Shown here: positions 25,446-35,703 of the stretch, in pieces
How the letters are laid out: each line of letters begins with the position of its first letter
Position numbering within the stretch: the first letter of the stretch is position 1
NCBI RefSeq assembly: GCF_004959855.1
Contig: NZ_SPNT01000002.1
Location: 982,520-1,046,519 of the forward strand
Direction of reading: 5' to 3'
Source: Nitratireductor sp. XY-223
GTDB taxonomy: Bacteria; Pseudomonadota; Alphaproteobacteria; Rhizobiales; Rhizobiaceae
DNA length: 64,000 bases
Program-made: the position numbers and the translations under genes
Notes under the pieces: generated by a model
Told to the model about the DNA's origin: nothing
Databases searched by the model: none
What the model saw: the letters and a program-made list of their open reading frames with translations, nothing else

Positions 25446-28013
25446 CTAGCGGCTGTCCAGCAGCCGCTCGAGATAGAAGCGCTCCATCTCGGGCCGGAAT
25501 GCGTCTCCCAGCCTTTCCCTGATGGCTTCTAGAATGCGGCGCGCGCGCTGGATGTCGGCTTCTTCGGGCACCTTCACATCTTCGCCGAAATCCGGACCGC
25601 TGTTGGCCCGCGGCCGGCCGAGCGGATCGGTGCCGAGCGGATCGCGGCGTGCGGACCCCGGTTGCGTTCCCGGATTCTGTCCCATCGACTGGCGCATCTG
25701 GTTCATCATCTGCTGGGCGCCCTGGCGAAGCGCCTGCAGCGCGCGGCCCTGTTCGTCGACCGCCGTGCCGCCCTCGGCCTCGCCGAGTGCCTCGCCGGCC
25801 TCGCCCATGGCCTCGCCGGCCTCGTCGAAACCTTCATTTTCGCCGAGGCCGAACTGTTCGAGCTTCTCCTGCAACTCGCCGAGCTGCTGCTGAAGCTCCT
25901 CCTGCATCTCCTGCAGGTCGCGAAGCGCCTGGCGCAGTTCCTCCTCGGTCATTTGCTGCATGTCGCCCTGCTGATTTTGCTGGCCGTCCTGCTGGCGCTG
26001 GTTGTCCTGGAAGAACTCGCGCTGGCGGCGGTCCCTGAGCGCCTGTTCCAGGTCGAAGGTCTGCTCCATCAGTTCCTGCTGGCGCTGCATGAGCTCGCCG
26101 AGCTTGTCCATCTGCTGACGCATGGGATTGTCGCCCTGGACCTGCTGGTGCTGCCCCATCTGTAGGTTGTTCATCATGCGCTGCAATTCGGAAAGCAGCT
26201 GCTGGGCCTGGTCGCGGGCGCCCGATTGGGCGAGATTCTCGATCTGGTCGAGCATGCGTTCGAGATCCTGCTGGCGCAGGATGTTCTGCAGCGCTTCCGG
26301 CGGAACCTGCTGCATGGCGCTCTGGTTCTGCTGCATCTGCTGGGCGAGGGCCTGCAGGAACTCCTGCATGGCTTCGCGCAGCTCATCCATCAGCGCCTGG
26401 ATTTCCTCGTCCGACGCACCGTTCTGCAGCGCCTCGGAAAGCGCCCTCTGGGCGTCACGCAGGCGCCGTTCGGCGAAGGAGAGGTTGCCGTCCTCGATGC
26501 CGAGCGCAATGTCCCACATGTAGTCGGCCGCATCGCGCAGCATATCGTCGTCCCAGGCCTGCTTGATGCGGGCGCGTGCCGACTTGATGAGCAGGTAGTG
26601 GGTGGTGTTGTCGATGGTTTCTTCCGGCGCCAGCGTGATGGCGTCGTTGAGATCGAAAACCCGGTCGATCCGGTTGGTGTCGAGCGCCAGCACCTGGCGC
26701 TGCTCGGCGACGGAACCGGCAAGCAGATTGTGGAAGAAACGTCCGGGCAGGACCATTTCACGGGTCTCGCTGCGTCCGGTCTGGCCGATAAAGTCCTCGG
26801 CGACCAGCGTGATCTTCACCGGCATGCCGGCCATGGGATGTTCCGTCAGATTGCGGCTCTCGCGGCCCTTGCGCTCGCGCGCCGTCTTTCGCGGCAGGGT
26901 CAGCGGATAGTCCGGCGGATCATAGAGGGGACGCGCATTCGGCGATTGCGGCTCGGCGGGCACGATCTCGGCATAGGCCCGCTGCACGCCGTAGTCGTCG
27001 CCAAGCTTGAAGCCGATTTCCAGTGCGCCGTTGGCCGCGCGTCCCGGCTCACCGTCAAAGGCGATTTGCGGCGGCGTGTCGGCGATGAGCTCAAAGCGCC
27101 AGCTCTCGGCCAGTTGCGTGCCCCGCTTTATCATCAGAACACCGTCGCCGGGCGCTTCGAAGCGATAATCGCTCGCGGTGTGCGCGCCGTTCGCGGGTCC
27201 CGTGCCGGGTGCGTCATCCTGCTCGACCGGGATGGTTACCGCTTCGCCGCCTGCCTCATAGACGACGCTCTCCGAACCGTTGCCGCCGACGATGCGGACC
27301 AGCATTTCGCTGCCCTGCGGTATGGCGATCGTATCGGGAAGCCCCTTGGTGCTGCCGGTGAGGAAAATCGGTGCCTTGCCGGTGTAGTCCGGCGGTGTGA
27401 CCCACGCGTCGACGCGGATCCCGGCGACGGTCTGAGCCGGCTGATGGCCATGGAAAGCGTCACTCAGAAGGCCTGACTGGCTGGAATAGGAATAGGCAAA
27501 CCCGACGACGAACAGGAGCGCGACGACGGCCCGCAGCCCCAGGGGGTCGACCCGCGGCGTATCCGGGCGCGGCGCCGCCAGGTGGATCGCCTCGATCCGT
27601 TCTGCCATGCGGCGCTTGTGCGCTTCCCACAGCGAGCGGGCAAACGCGTTGTCATCGGAAACCAGCCTGTCCGACTGAACCGCCAGCGCCTGGTGAACGA
27701 TCCGGTTGTCCTTCTCCAGGCGATCGAGCGCCAACTGCCGGCCCGGCCAGCGCAGGCCCGTCAGCGGATACAGGGCGGCAAGCGCGCCCGCGCCGAAGAG
27801 AACGGTCGTGGCAAGCCGCAGCCATTCGGGAACCAAGCGGAAATAGCCGAACCAGGAGAGCGCCGCGAACAATCCGAAAACGCAAACCAGGGGCAGCAGC
27901 CGCGGCCAGAGGCGCTCGGCAAAAAGTATGAGCTGTGTTGCCCTTATGCGGATATTGATCCGACGAAGGAGCGTGTTCAGGCTGAGTCTGTTCCGCTGCC
28001 TCGCATTCGTCAT
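25446..28013 (-). CDS. TIGR02302-family large membrane protein
   Basis: An 855-residue protein typical of Rhizobiales and related orders (TIGR02302/DUF4175). Two membrane helices lie near the N-terminus (about residues 35-75) and another near residue 170. A large periplasmic domain follows, and then a Gln/Glu-rich coiled-coil region at about residues 540-740 with many QQ and ELREAMQEF-like heptads. The function is not established. The Gln-rich tract generates long antisense open frames that are not genes. The ATG at 28013 is used. Confidence 0.88.
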   Translation of the reverse strand: MTNARQRNRLSLNTLLRRINIRIRATQLILFAERLWPRLLPLVCVFGLFAALSWFGYFRLVPEWLRLATTVLFGAGALAALYPLTGLRWPGRQLALDRLEKDNRIVHQALAVQSDRLVSDDNAFARSLWEAHKRRMAERIEAIHLAAPRPDTPRVDPLGLRAVVALLFVVGFAYSYSSQSGLLSDAFHGHQPAQTVAGIRVDAWVTPPDYTGKAPIFLTGSTKGLPDTIAIPQGSEMLVRIVGGNGSESVVYEAGGEAVTIPVEQDDAPGTGPANGAHTASDYRFEAPGDGVLMIKRGTQLAESWRFELIADTPPQIAFDGEPGRAANGALEIGFKLGDDYGVQRAYAEIVPAEPQSPNARPLYDPPDYPLTLPRKTARERKGRESRNLTEHPMAGMPVKITLVAEDFIGQTGRSETREMVLPGRFFHNLLAGSVAEQRQVLALDTNRIDRVFDLNDAITLAPEETIDNTTHYLLIKSARARIKQAWDDDMLRDAADYMWDIALGIEDGNLSFAERRLRDAQRALSEALQNGASDEEIQALMDELREAMQEFLQALAQQMQQNQSAMQQVPPEALQNILRQQDLERMLDQIENLAQSGARDQAQQLLSELQRMMNNLQMGQHQQVQGDNPMRQQMDKLGELMQRQQELMEQTFDLEQALRDRRQREFFQDNQRQQDGQQNQQGDMQQMTEEELRQALRDLQEMQEELQQQLGELQEKLEQFGLGENEGFDEAGEAMGEAGEALGEAEGGTAVDEQGRALQALRQGAQQMMNQMRQSMGQNPGTQPGSARRDPLGTDPLGRPRANSGPDFGEDVKVPEEADIQRARRILEAIRERLGDAFRPEMERFYLERLLDSR

Positions 28014-28139
28014 CGGCGACGATTCCCTCTGTTTTCCAGCAGAAGGATAGCATTGTTTGCGGCAAAGGCGAGACGATGCACCAAAAAGTGAGTGGGTGAG
28101 CCTGTCTGGAAACGGGCGTCCGAACAGGTATTTTTGCGG

Positions 28140-29408
28140 TTATCTGAGCCAGTCGGGAACCGAATCCAGCGCGATCAGTTCCTCGTAGGTGCCTCTCGGC
28201 CGCACCACGTGATAGCGCTCATCGCTGACCATGACTTCCGGAACGAGGAGCCGCGAATTGTAGGTGGACGACTGCACCGCGCCATAGGCGCCGGCCGTGC
28301 TGATGGCAATGAGGTCGCCCGCGCGCAGCGCCGGCATCTCCCTGTCTCTGGCCAGGAAATCGCCGCTTTCGCACACCGGTCCGACCACATCCGCGGTCAC
28401 GCGCGGCGTGTCGGCGGCGGGCACGACAACCGGCCGGATATCATGCCAGGCCTCGTAGAGGGTCGGGCGGATCAGATCGTTCATCGCCGCGTCGACGATC
28501 AGGAATGTCTTCGACCCGGTGTCCTTCACGTGGACGACTTCGCTGACAAGGATACCGGCATTGCCGGCGATCATCCGGCCCGGTTCGAAGATCACCTGGC
28601 AGTTGAGTGACCTGACGTGTTCGAGCACCACGTCCGCGTAGGCTTCCGGGTCGGGCGGCGGGTCGTTGTCGTCACGGTAGGGAATGCCCAGGCCGCCACC
28701 GACGTCGACGTGGTCGATACGGTGTCCCGCCTCGCGCAGCCGCGCGACGAGCGTGTGCAGCAGCTTGAAGGCATCGTCATAGGGCTGCAGGTCGGTGATC
28801 TGGCTGCCGATATGCATATCGATGCCGGTGACCTCGATCCCAGGCAGGTCCGCGGCGCGCGCGTAGACGTCCTCGGCGCGCTGCCAGGATATGCCGAACT
28901 TGTCTTCCTTCTTGCCGGTCGAGATCTTGGCGTGGGTCTTGGCGTCGACATCCGGGTTGATGCGGAAGGAAACCGGCGCCCTCACGCCCTTTGCCTCGGC
29001 TCTCGCATTCACGAGGTCGAGCTCGGCCTCCGATTCGATGTTGAAGCACAGGATCGCAGCATCAAGGGCGAAATCGATCTCGCGCACGGTCTTGCCGACG
29101 CCGGAAAAGACGATCTTGTCGGCCGGAATGCCAGCGGCGAGGGCGCGTCTCAGCTCGCCTTCCGACACCACGTCGGCGCCGGCGCCGAGCCTTGCCAGCG
29201 TCGCCAGCACGGCCTGGTTGGAATTGGCCTTCATCGCGTAGCAGATAAGCGAATCGACGCCGGAAAAGGCTTTCGCGAAGACGTTGTAGTGACGCGTCAG
29301 CGTCGCCGTGGAATAGCAATAGAACGGCGTGCCGACGGATCGCGCGATGTCGGGTATGCTGACGTCCTCGGCAAACAGGACGCCATCTCTGTATTCGAAA
29401 TGATTCAC
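28140..29408 (-). CDS. lysA: Diaminopimelate decarboxylase
   Basis: PLP enzyme of 422 residues catalysing the last step of lysine synthesis, meso-diaminopimelate to lysine and CO2. The cofactor lysine is K60 in CYAMKANSN. HIGSQI, a glycine-rich phosphate loop (VDVGGGLGIPY) and the CESGDF motif that completes the active site are all present. The start codon is GTG (29408). The small lipoprotein gene lies 7 bp upstream and is co-transcribed. Confidence 0.94.
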   Translation of the reverse strand: MNHFEYRDGVLFAEDVSIPDIARSVGTPFYCYSTATLTRHYNVFAKAFSGVDSLICYAMKANSNQAVLATLARLGAGADVVSEGELRRALAAGIPADKIVFSGVGKTVREIDFALDAAILCFNIESEAELDLVNARAEAKGVRAPVSFRINPDVDAKTHAKISTGKKEDKFGISWQRAEDVYARAADLPGIEVTGIDMHIGSQITDLQPYDDAFKLLHTLVARLREAGHRIDHVDVGGGLGIPYRDDNDPPPDPEAYADVVLEHVRSLNCQVIFEPGRMIAGNAGILVSEVVHVKDTGSKTFLIVDAAMNDLIRPTLYEAWHDIRPVVVPAADTPRVTADVVGPVCESGDFLARDREMPALRAGDLIAISTAGAYGAVQSSTYNSRLLVPEVMVSDERYHVVRPRGTYEELIALDSVPDWLR

Positions 29409-29415
29409 GGGCGGC

Positions 29416-29601
29416 CTACTGGATCAGCGGATCGAGAATGAAACGGCGGTCCTTGCGCTCCGGCTCCTCCGTCCCGTCGGGATTCTCGACAACGGGCTCG
29501 GACCGCGGAATCTCCAGATCACCCTTGCGGCCGCAGCCGGAAACGGCCAGCGCGGTCAAGGCAGCCAGGGTTGCGAGTTTTGCAGCGGTCTTTGCGGTCA
29601 T
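29416..29601 (-). CDS. lptM: LptM-like small lipoprotein
   Basis: A 61-residue lipoprotein with a hydrophobic signal ending in the lipobox VSGC, followed directly by GRKGDLEIP. This Cys-Gly-(R/Q)-(K/T)-GDL pattern is the hallmark of the small lipoprotein now called LptM, which helps fold the LPS translocon LptD. Its placement directly before lysA is the usual one. The ATG at 29601 is used, although the frame is open to 29715. Confidence 0.85.
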   Translation of the reverse strand: MTAKTAAKLATLAALTALAVSGCGRKGDLEIPRSEPVVENPDGTEEPERKDRRFILDPLIQ

Positions 29602-29696
29602 GACGGGCTCGCGTTCATCCGGTATTGCAGGTGCAGCCCTTTTAGCGGGTTTCAGCATGAATGTGCACCCTGTTTGTCCAATTGTCGCCTCACAAA

Positions 29697-31085
29697 TCAA
29701 AGCCGCTCGCGCCACCAGTTGATCTGGGCGCGCACGTTGTCGGGCGCCGTTCCGCCGAAGCTTGTGCGGCTGGCGACGGAAGCCTCGACGCTGAGGACGC
29801 TGAAGACGTCCTCCGTGATGGCGCCGTTGATCTTCTGGAGTTCGGCCAGCGGCAAATCAGAGAGCGCGCAGCCCTTTTCCTCGGCCAGAGCAACGGCCTT
29901 GCCGGTCACGTGGTGGGCCTCGCGGAAGGGCAGCCCCGCCTCCCGCACAAGCCAGTCGGCAAGGTCCGTGGCGGTCGAATAGCCGGAGCCGGCGGCGGAT
30001 TTCATGGCCTCTTCGGAGACCTCGATGTCCGCGACCATGCCGGTCATCGCGGCCAATGCCAGCTCAAGGGTCTCGGCGGCGTCGAAGACCTGCTCCTTGT
30101 CCTCCTGCATGTCCTTCGAATAGGCAAGCGGCAGGCCCTTCATCACCGTCAGCAGTGCGATCAATGCGCCGTTGATGCGGCCGGTCTTGGCCCGGACGAG
30201 CTCGGCGGCGTCCGGGTTCTTCTTCTGCGGCATGATCGACGAGCCGGTCGAGAACGCGTCCGACAGGCGCACGAAGCCGAATTGCGGCGTCGACCAGACG
30301 ACGATCTCCTCGGCCAGCCGCGACAGATGCGTGGCGCAGATCGCCGCGACCCCGAGGAACTCGATGGCGAAATCGCGGTCCGATACGGTGTCGATGGAAT
30401 TGCGCGTGGGGGTCGAGAATCCCAGCGCCTCGGCGGTCTGCTGGCGATCGATGGCAAAACCGGTGCCGGCGAGGGCCGCCGCGCCGAGCGGGCACTCATC
30501 GAGGCGCTCGAGGGCGTCGCGCGCCCGCGAGCGGTCGCGACCGAACATCTCCACATAGGCCATGCAATGGTGCCCGAAGGTGACGGGCTGCGCGGTCTGC
30601 AGATGGGTGAAGCCCGGCATCACCGTTCCGGCATGCTCCTCGGCCCGGTCGAGCAGCACGCTGATCAATTTTGTCAGCGCCGTTTCGGTGGCCTCGAGCT
30701 GGGCCGAGACCCACAGGCGGAAATCGAGCGCCACCTGGTCGTTGCGCGAGCGCGCCGTGTGCAGCCGGCCGGCGGCCGCGCCGATCAGCTCGCCGAGCCG
30801 CGCCTCGATATTCATGTGGATGTCTTCCAGACGCCGCGAGAATTCGAAGTCGCCGGCCTCGATTTCTGACAAAATCGTGTTCAGCCCCTCCACTATCTTG
30901 TCACGGTCGTCCGCGCTAATTATGCCGGTGTCCGCCAGCATATCGGCATGGGCGAGCGACCCGGCGATATCCTGGGCGTGGAGTTTCCGGTCGAAATCGA
31001 TCGAAGCATTGATTTCTTCCATGATCGCGTCGGGGCCGGAGGCGAAACGTCCGCCCCACATCTGATTGGAGGATTTGCCGGTCAT
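29697..31085 (-). CDS. argH: Argininosuccinate lyase
   Basis: Fumarase-superfamily enzyme of 462 residues cleaving argininosuccinate to arginine and fumarate. The signature [11 protein letters not shown] spans residues 281-291 with catalytic S283, and H161 lies in [10 protein letters not shown]. Full length. It is divergent from the TlpA-like gene, 28 bp apart, so the two promoters must overlap. Confidence 0.95.
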   Translation of the reverse strand: MTGKSSNQMWGGRFASGPDAIMEEINASIDFDRKLHAQDIAGSLAHADMLADTGIISADDRDKIVEGLNTILSEIEAGDFEFSRRLEDIHMNIEARLGELIGAAAGRLHTARSRNDQVALDFRLWVSAQLEATETALTKLISVLLDRAEEHAGTVMPGFTHLQTAQPVTFGHHCMAYVEMFGRDRSRARDALERLDECPLGAAALAGTGFAIDRQQTAEALGFSTPTRNSIDTVSDRDFAIEFLGVAAICATHLSRLAEEIVVWSTPQFGFVRLSDAFSTGSSIMPQKKNPDAAELVRAKTGRINGALIALLTVMKGLPLAYSKDMQEDKEQVFDAAETLELALAAMTGMVADIEVSEEAMKSAAGSGYSTATDLADWLVREAGLPFREAHHVTGKAVALAEEKGCALSDLPLAELQKINGAITEDVFSVLSVEASVASRTSFGGTAPDNVRAQINWWRERL

Positions 31086-31113
31086 GTCTCAGTCAACTCC
31101 GGAGATGACGTGA

Positions 31114-31833
31114 ATGTCTGAACAAAAGAATGCGAGCCGCGGAACGGTCAGGATCGCGGGTGCCGTCGTCGTCCTGATCATTCTGGGCGCCCTTGCTGCG
31201 GTATACGTTAACGGAACCGGTTCTGGCAACATGTCCGGTGCGGCGCCGGGCAATCAGACGGCTGCCGCAAACGGTGGCGCCTGTGCGGCGTCGGTTGCCA
31301 TTGCCGAGGCGATCCAGCCCTTCGCGCGCGGACATGTGGCTGCCATGGCATCGGTGAGCGATCCGAGAACTCTGACGTCGCTCGCCTTCAACAGCCCGGA
31401 CGGTGAGGCCATGTCGCTGGCCGATCTTTCGGGCAAGACCGTGCTGATCAACCTGTGGGCCACGTGGTGCGGGCCGTGCCGCGAGGAAATGCCCGCGCTC
31501 GACGAATTGCAGGCGGCGATGGGCAGTGACGAATTCGAGGTCGTGGCGATCAATATCGATACCGGCGACGACAGCAAGCCGAAGAGCTTCCTCAACGAGA
31601 TCGGCGTTGAAAGCCTCGGCTTCTACCGCGACAACACGATGGGCGTCTTTAATGAACTGAAAAGACAGGGTCTCGCCTTCGGCCTGCCGGTGACGCTGCT
31701 CGTCGACGCGCAAGGCTGCCTGATCGCCAATATGAACGGCCCGGCGCACTGGTCGAGCGACGACGCGAAGACCTATATCGGCAAGGCGCTGGAGAGCGGC
31801 GGATCCGCTGCCAGGGCGAGCGGCTCGTCATAA
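31114..31833 (+). CDS. TlpA-like membrane-anchored thioredoxin
   Basis: A periplasmic thiol-disulfide reductase of 239 residues with an N-terminal membrane anchor (about residues 14-33). The thioredoxin active site is W118-CGPC with C119 and C122. TlpA in Bradyrhizobium reduces copper-centre proteins for cytochrome oxidase assembly. Position divergent to argH is the same as for tlpA in many Rhizobiales. A further Cys (C57) lies in the insert typical of this group. Confidence 0.88.
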   Translation: MSEQKNASRGTVRIAGAVVVLIILGALAAVYVNGTGSGNMSGAAPGNQTAAANGGACAASVAIAEAIQPFARGHVAAMASVSDPRTLTSLAFNSPDGEAMSLADLSGKTVLINLWATWCGPCREEMPALDELQAAMGSDEFEVVAINIDTGDDSKPKSFLNEIGVESLGFYRDNTMGVFNELKRQGLAFGLPVTLLVDAQGCLIANMNGPAHWSSDDAKTYIGKALESGGSAARASGSS

Positions 31834-31863
31834 ACGCAATTGACCGATTCCGGGGGTTCAGCG

Positions 31864-32217
31864 ATGGAGGATTCCGTCAATCTCGCCGAGAAGCTCGCGC
31901 TTTTCGAGGAACACTGGTCGCCGCGAACCGTTGCGGAATTCAACGGGCACGATGTGATGGTGGTCAAGGTCGAGGGTGAATTCAACTGGCATGCGCATCC
32001 CGATACCGACGATTTTTTTCTCGTGCTGAAAGGCCAGATCGACATCGAACTGCGTGACCGGACCGTCACCCTGAGCGCCGGTGAAATGTTCATCGTGCCC
32101 CGGGGCGTCGAACATCGGCCGATTGCGCGTGAAGAAGCGCACCTGCTCCTGATCGAGCCCACGGGCACGCCCAATACGGGTGATCCCGACACCGCTGCCA
32201 AGCGCCAGATTGTTTAG
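31864..32217 (+). CDS. Cupin-domain protein
   Basis: A single-domain cupin of 117 residues with the metal-site motif WHAHPDTDDFFLVLKG and second motif FIVPRGVEHRP. The exact role, isomerase, dioxygenase or sensor, cannot be read. The ATG at 31864 is chosen because CGGGGG precedes it; the frame opens 24 bases earlier. It follows the TlpA-like gene by 30 bp and may be co-transcribed with it. Confidence 0.82.
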   Translation: MEDSVNLAEKLALFEEHWSPRTVAEFNGHDVMVVKVEGEFNWHAHPDTDDFFLVLKGQIDIELRDRTVTLSAGEMFIVPRGVEHRPIAREEAHLLLIEPTGTPNTGDPDTAAKRQIV

Positions 32218-32239
32218 GGTCTGTCTTCGGCCTTCAGGC

Positions 32240-32944
32240 CTACACCGACCGTGTAATCCCGCCGTCGATGCGGATGTTCTGGCCGGTGATGTAGCTGGAT
32301 TTCGGCGAGGCGAGGAAGGCGATCAGTTCGGAAACCTCTTCCACCGTTCCGTAGCGACCCATCGGGATGCGCGTGCGCCGGTCCTCTTTTTCCGGCAGGC
32401 TGTCGATGAAGCCGGGCAGCACGTTGTTCATGCGCACATTGTCGGCGGCATATTTGTCGGTGAAGAGCTTGGTGAAGGCGGCGAGGCCGGAACGGAACAC
32501 ACCCGATGTCGGGAACAGCTCCTCCGGCTCGAAGGCCGCATAGGTGGAGATGTTGACGATGGAGCCCGATTTCTGCGCCAGCATGATCGGCGTGACGATG
32601 CGGGCCATGCGCACGGCGTTGAGCAGGTAGAATTCCATGCCCTCGTGCCAGTCCTCGTCGCTGAGTTCCAGGATCGGGCCCTTCGGGCCGTGACCGGCGC
32701 TGTTGACCACCGCGTCGACGCGTCCCCACTTCTCCATCGCCGCATCGACGATCGCCTGGAGGTCGTCGCTGCTCCTGTTCGATCCGCTGCGGCCGAGCCC
32801 GCCGAGCGCCTCGGCGAGTTCGATGCCCTTGCCGGACGAGGAGAGGATGGCGACCTGGAAGCCGTCTTCGGCAAGCTTGCGGGCGCCGCCGGCACCCATG
32901 CCGCTACCGCCGCCGACAATGATCGCAACGGGTTGATAGGACAC
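32240..32944 (-). CDS. SDR-family protein lacking YxxxK
   Basis: A short-chain dehydrogenase/reductase fold of 234 residues with an altered nucleotide loop (GGGSGMG, residues 11-17), NSAG, and S133. At the place of catalytic Tyr-xxx-Lys it has S147-GVF-R151, so classical SDR chemistry is doubtful. The rest of the fold, including NNVLPGFIDS and the C-terminal YITGQNIRIDGG, is intact. GTG at 32944 is the start, supported by AGGAGG 8 nt upstream. It follows the hydroxyacyl-CoA dehydrogenase gene by 10 bp in the same operon. Confidence 0.8.
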   Translation of the reverse strand: MSYQPVAIIVGGGSGMGAGGARKLAEDGFQVAILSSSGKGIELAEALGGLGRSGSNRSSDDLQAIVDAAMEKWGRVDAVVNSAGHGPKGPILELSDEDWHEGMEFYLLNAVRMARIVTPIMLAQKSGSIVNISTYAAFEPEELFPTSGVFRSGLAAFTKLFTDKYAADNVRMNNVLPGFIDSLPEKEDRRTRIPMGRYGTVEEVSELIAFLASPKSSYITGQNIRIDGGITRSV

Positions 32945-32954
32945 GGGGCGCCTC

Positions 32955-33836
32955 CTATCGCGTCGGTACGGGCTCGTCGCCCCGGTAATCGTAGAAGCCG
33001 CGCCCGGTCTTGCGGCCGAGCCAGCCGGCTTCAACATATTTCACCAGCAGCGGGCAGGGGCGGTACTTGGAATCGGCAAGGCCGTCATAGAGCACCTGCA
33101 TGATGGCAAGGCAGGTATCGAGGCCGATGAAGTCGGCGAGCTGCAGCGGCCCGATCGGATGGTTGGCGCCCAGGCGCATCGACGTGTCGATCGCCTCGAC
33201 GGTACCGACGCCCTCGTAAAGCGTGTAGATCGCTTCGTTGATCATCGGCAGCAGGATGCGGTTGACGATGAAGGCCGGAAAGTCTTCCGCCACGGTTACG
33301 GTCTTTTCCAGCGAACCGACGAAGTCCTTGGCAGCCTCGAATGTCATGTCCTCGGTGGCGATGCCGCGGACAAGCTCGACCAGGCCCATGACGGGAACCG
33401 GGTTCATGAAATGAATGCCGATGAAACGCTCCGGCCTGTCGGTGGCCGATGCAAGGCGGGTGATCGACAGAGACGAGGTGTTGGTGGCGAGGATTGCTTC
33501 CGGGTTCAGCACCGGGCAAAGATTGGCGTAGATCTTGCGCTTGACGGTCTCGTCCTCGGTCGCCGCCTCGATCACCAGGTCGAGCGAGGCAAGGTCATCG
33601 ATGCGCGGCGCGGCGGCGATGCGCGCCAGCGCCTTGTTGCGGTCCTCCTCGCTCAAGGAGCCGGAAGAGACCTGCCTTGCCATGTTGCCGTTGATGGTCG
33701 CCAGAGCTTCTTCGATACGTTCCTCGGAGACATCGTGCAGATGGACGTCATAACCGGCGACGGCGCAGACATGCGCGATGCCGTTCCCCATCTGTCCTGC
33801 TCCGATTATCCCAACTGATTTGATCGCGTTGGCCAT
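32955..33836 (-). CDS. hbdA: 3-hydroxybutyryl-CoA dehydrogenase
   Basis: NAD-dependent enzyme of 293 residues interconverting acetoacetyl-CoA and 3-hydroxybutyryl-CoA. The N-terminal GAGQMGNG Rossmann motif, active-site region HFMNPVPVMGLVE, and the C-terminal NHPIGPLQLADFIGLD domain are present. It lies just downstream of etfBA on the same strand, the usual alphaproteobacterial order, linking fatty-acid or PHB turnover to electron transfer flavoprotein. Confidence 0.92.
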   Translation of the reverse strand: MANAIKSVGIIGAGQMGNGIAHVCAVAGYDVHLHDVSEERIEEALATINGNMARQVSSGSLSEEDRNKALARIAAAPRIDDLASLDLVIEAATEDETVKRKIYANLCPVLNPEAILATNTSSLSITRLASATDRPERFIGIHFMNPVPVMGLVELVRGIATEDMTFEAAKDFVGSLEKTVTVAEDFPAFIVNRILLPMINEAIYTLYEGVGTVEAIDTSMRLGANHPIGPLQLADFIGLDTCLAIMQVLYDGLADSKYRPCPLLVKYVEAGWLGRKTGRGFYDYRGDEPVPTR

Positions 33837-33889
33837 GATTGTTCCGTTCTTTTCGGGGTAAAGCCACGCCCGCGCGGCTGTTTTGCGGA

Positions 33890-33927
33890 CAAACTAAATG
33901 GCCGGGCTGACGACGTCCAGCCCGGCC
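33890..33927 (-). terminator. Intrinsic terminator after etfBA
   Basis: On the minus strand a 10-bp stem, GGCCGGGCTG with CAGCCCGGCC (33927-33918 with 33909-33900, 8-nt loop), is followed by ATTTAGTTT. It lies about 80 bp past the etfA stop and separates etfBA from hbdA, so hbdA probably has its own promoter in the 60 bp that follow. Confidence 0.7.
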
Positions 33928-34006
33928 ATAAAAATAGCGCAATCAATTTACCGTTGACGGGACACAGCGCCGCACGGGCGCTGCCGCGAACGGCTAAGCC
34001 CTTGGG

Positions 34007-34936
34007 CTAAAGCGACTTCTCCAACTCCGGCAGGACGTCGAAGAGATCGGCGACCAGGCCGTAGTCGGCGACCTGGAAGATCGGCGCCTCGTCGTCCTTG
34101 TTGATGGCGACGATGACCTTGGAGTCCTTCATGCCAGCGAGGTGCTGGATAGCACCGGAAATGCCGCAGGCGATGTAGAGCTCCGGGGCGACAACCTTGC
34201 CGGTCTGGCCGACCTGCCAGTCGTTCGGCGCGTAACCGGCATCGACCGCTGCGCGCGATGCGCCGACCGCTGCGCCGAGCTTGTCGGCAACCGGCAGGAT
34301 GACTTCCTTGAACTTTTCCTCGGAGCCGAGCGCGCGGCCGCCGGAAATGATGATCTTGGCGGAGGTGAGCTCGGGGCGGTCGCTTTCCGAGAGCTTGTTC
34401 TCGACAAAGCTGGAAAGGCCCGGATCGCCCGCGGCCGAGACCGTCTCGACCGATGCCGAACCGCCTTTGCCGGCGGCGCTGAAACCGGCGGTACGAACGG
34501 TGATGACCTTTTTCGCGTCCGTCGCCTGCACCGTCTGGATGGCGTTGCCGGCATAGATCGGGCGCTTGAAGGTATCAGCGCTGACGACGTCCGTGATGTC
34601 CGAGACCTGCATCACGTCGAGCAGGGCGGCGACTCGCGGCATGATGTTCTTGCCGTTCGTCGTCGCGGCGGCAACGAGCGTGTCATAGCCTTCGGCGAGC
34701 GAAACGATCAGCGCTGCGGTGGGCTCGGCAAGGTTGTTCGCCAGATCGTCCGATTCTGCCAGCAGGACCTTGGAAACGCCGTCGAGCTTCGCGGCTGCAT
34801 CGGCCGCGGCCTGGGCGTCCTTGCCGGCGACGAGGACGTGGATGTCGCCGCCGATCTGCGCGGCGGCGGAAAGCGCCTTGGCGGTCTGGTCCGAAAGGGA
34901 CGCGTTGTCATGTTCCGCAAGAAGAAGAATTGTCAT
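34007..34936 (-). CDS. etfA: Electron transfer flavoprotein, alpha subunit
   Basis: A 309-residue FAD-binding subunit that passes electrons from acyl-CoA dehydrogenases to the quinone pool through ETF-QO. The C-terminal FAD signature is visible as [16 protein letters not shown] followed by [14 protein letters not shown]. It lies 17 bp after etfB. Confidence 0.95.
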   Translation of the reverse strand: MTILLLAEHDNASLSDQTAKALSAAAQIGGDIHVLVAGKDAQAAADAAAKLDGVSKVLLAESDDLANNLAEPTAALIVSLAEGYDTLVAAATTNGKNIMPRVAALLDVMQVSDITDVVSADTFKRPIYAGNAIQTVQATDAKKVITVRTAGFSAAGKGGSASVETVSAAGDPGLSSFVENKLSESDRPELTSAKIIISGGRALGSEEKFKEVILPVADKLGAAVGASRAAVDAGYAPNDWQVGQTGKVVAPELYIACGISGAIQHLAGMKDSKVIVAINKDDEAPIFQVADYGLVADLFDVLPELEKSL

Positions 34937-34953
34937 GATCTTATCTCCCTTCC

Positions 34954-35703
34954 TTAAAGCACGCCGGCTTCATTCTTGAGCTTGTCGACGAGTTCGGCGA
35001 CGCTCTCGACCTTGACGCCGGCCTTGCGGCCCTCGGGTTCCTCGGTGGTCAGGACCTTGAGGCGCGGGCTCGTATCGACGCCGTAGTCGGCCGTGGTCTT
35101 CTTGTCGAGCGGCTTCTTCTTGGCCTTCATGATGTTGGGCAGCGACGCATAGCGCGGCTCGTTGAGGCGCAGGTCCGTGGTGACCACGGCCGGCAGCTTG
35201 ATCTCGATGGTCTGCAGGCCGCCGTCGACCTCGCGGGTGACCGTTGCGACACCGTCGCCGATCTCGACGTCCGATGCGAATGTGCCCTGCGACCAGCCGA
35301 GCAGTGCCGAAAGCATCTGGCCGGTCTGGTTGGCGTCGTCGTCGATCGCCTGCTTGCCGACGATGACAAGTCCGGGGTTTTCTTCCTCGACCACGGCCTT
35401 GAGGATCTTGGCGACAGCGAGCGGTTCGACCAGATCGTCCGTCTGGACCAGGATGCCGCGGTCGGCGCCCATGGCCAGGGCCGTGCGGATGGTTTCCTCG
35501 GCCTTTGCCGGCCCGATGGAAACGGCGACGATCTCCTCGGCCTTGCCGGCCTCCTTCAGGCGGATCGCTTCCTCGACCGAGATTTCGTCAAACGGGTTCA
35601 TGGACATCTTGACGTTCGCCAGCTCAACACCCGAGCCGTCCGGTCTGACGCGGATCTTGACGTTGTAATCAACGACCCTTTTTACGGGGACCAGAATTTT
35701 CAT
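34954..35703 (-). CDS. etfB: Electron transfer flavoprotein, beta subunit
   Basis: A 249-residue AMP-binding subunit of the ETF heterodimer. The family signature appears as [21 protein letters not shown] shortened at [20 protein letters not shown], and the N-terminus [16 protein letters not shown] is typical. First gene of the etfBA operon. Confidence 0.95.
   Translation of the reverse strand: MKILVPVKRVVDYNVKIRVRPDGSGVELANVKMSMNPFDEISVEEAIRLKEAGKAEEIVAVSIGPAKAEETIRTALAMGADRGILVQTDDLVEPLAVAKILKAVVEEENPGLVIVGKQAIDDDANQTGQMLSALLGWSQGTFASDVEIGDGVATVTREVDGGLQTIEIKLPAVVTTDLRLNEPRYASLPNIMKAKKKPLDKKTTADYGVDTSPRLKVLTTEEPEGRKAGVKVESVAELVDKLKNEAGVL

Noticed and set aside
25448-25468. Inverted repeat AGCGGCTG/CAGCCGCT between cpdR and the convergent gene
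   Set aside because: It lies in the last codons of the TIGR02302-type gene and has no T run on either strand.
26226-27476. A 416-codon plus-strand frame
   Set aside because: Antisense to the Gln-rich part and periplasmic domain of the TIGR02302-type gene.
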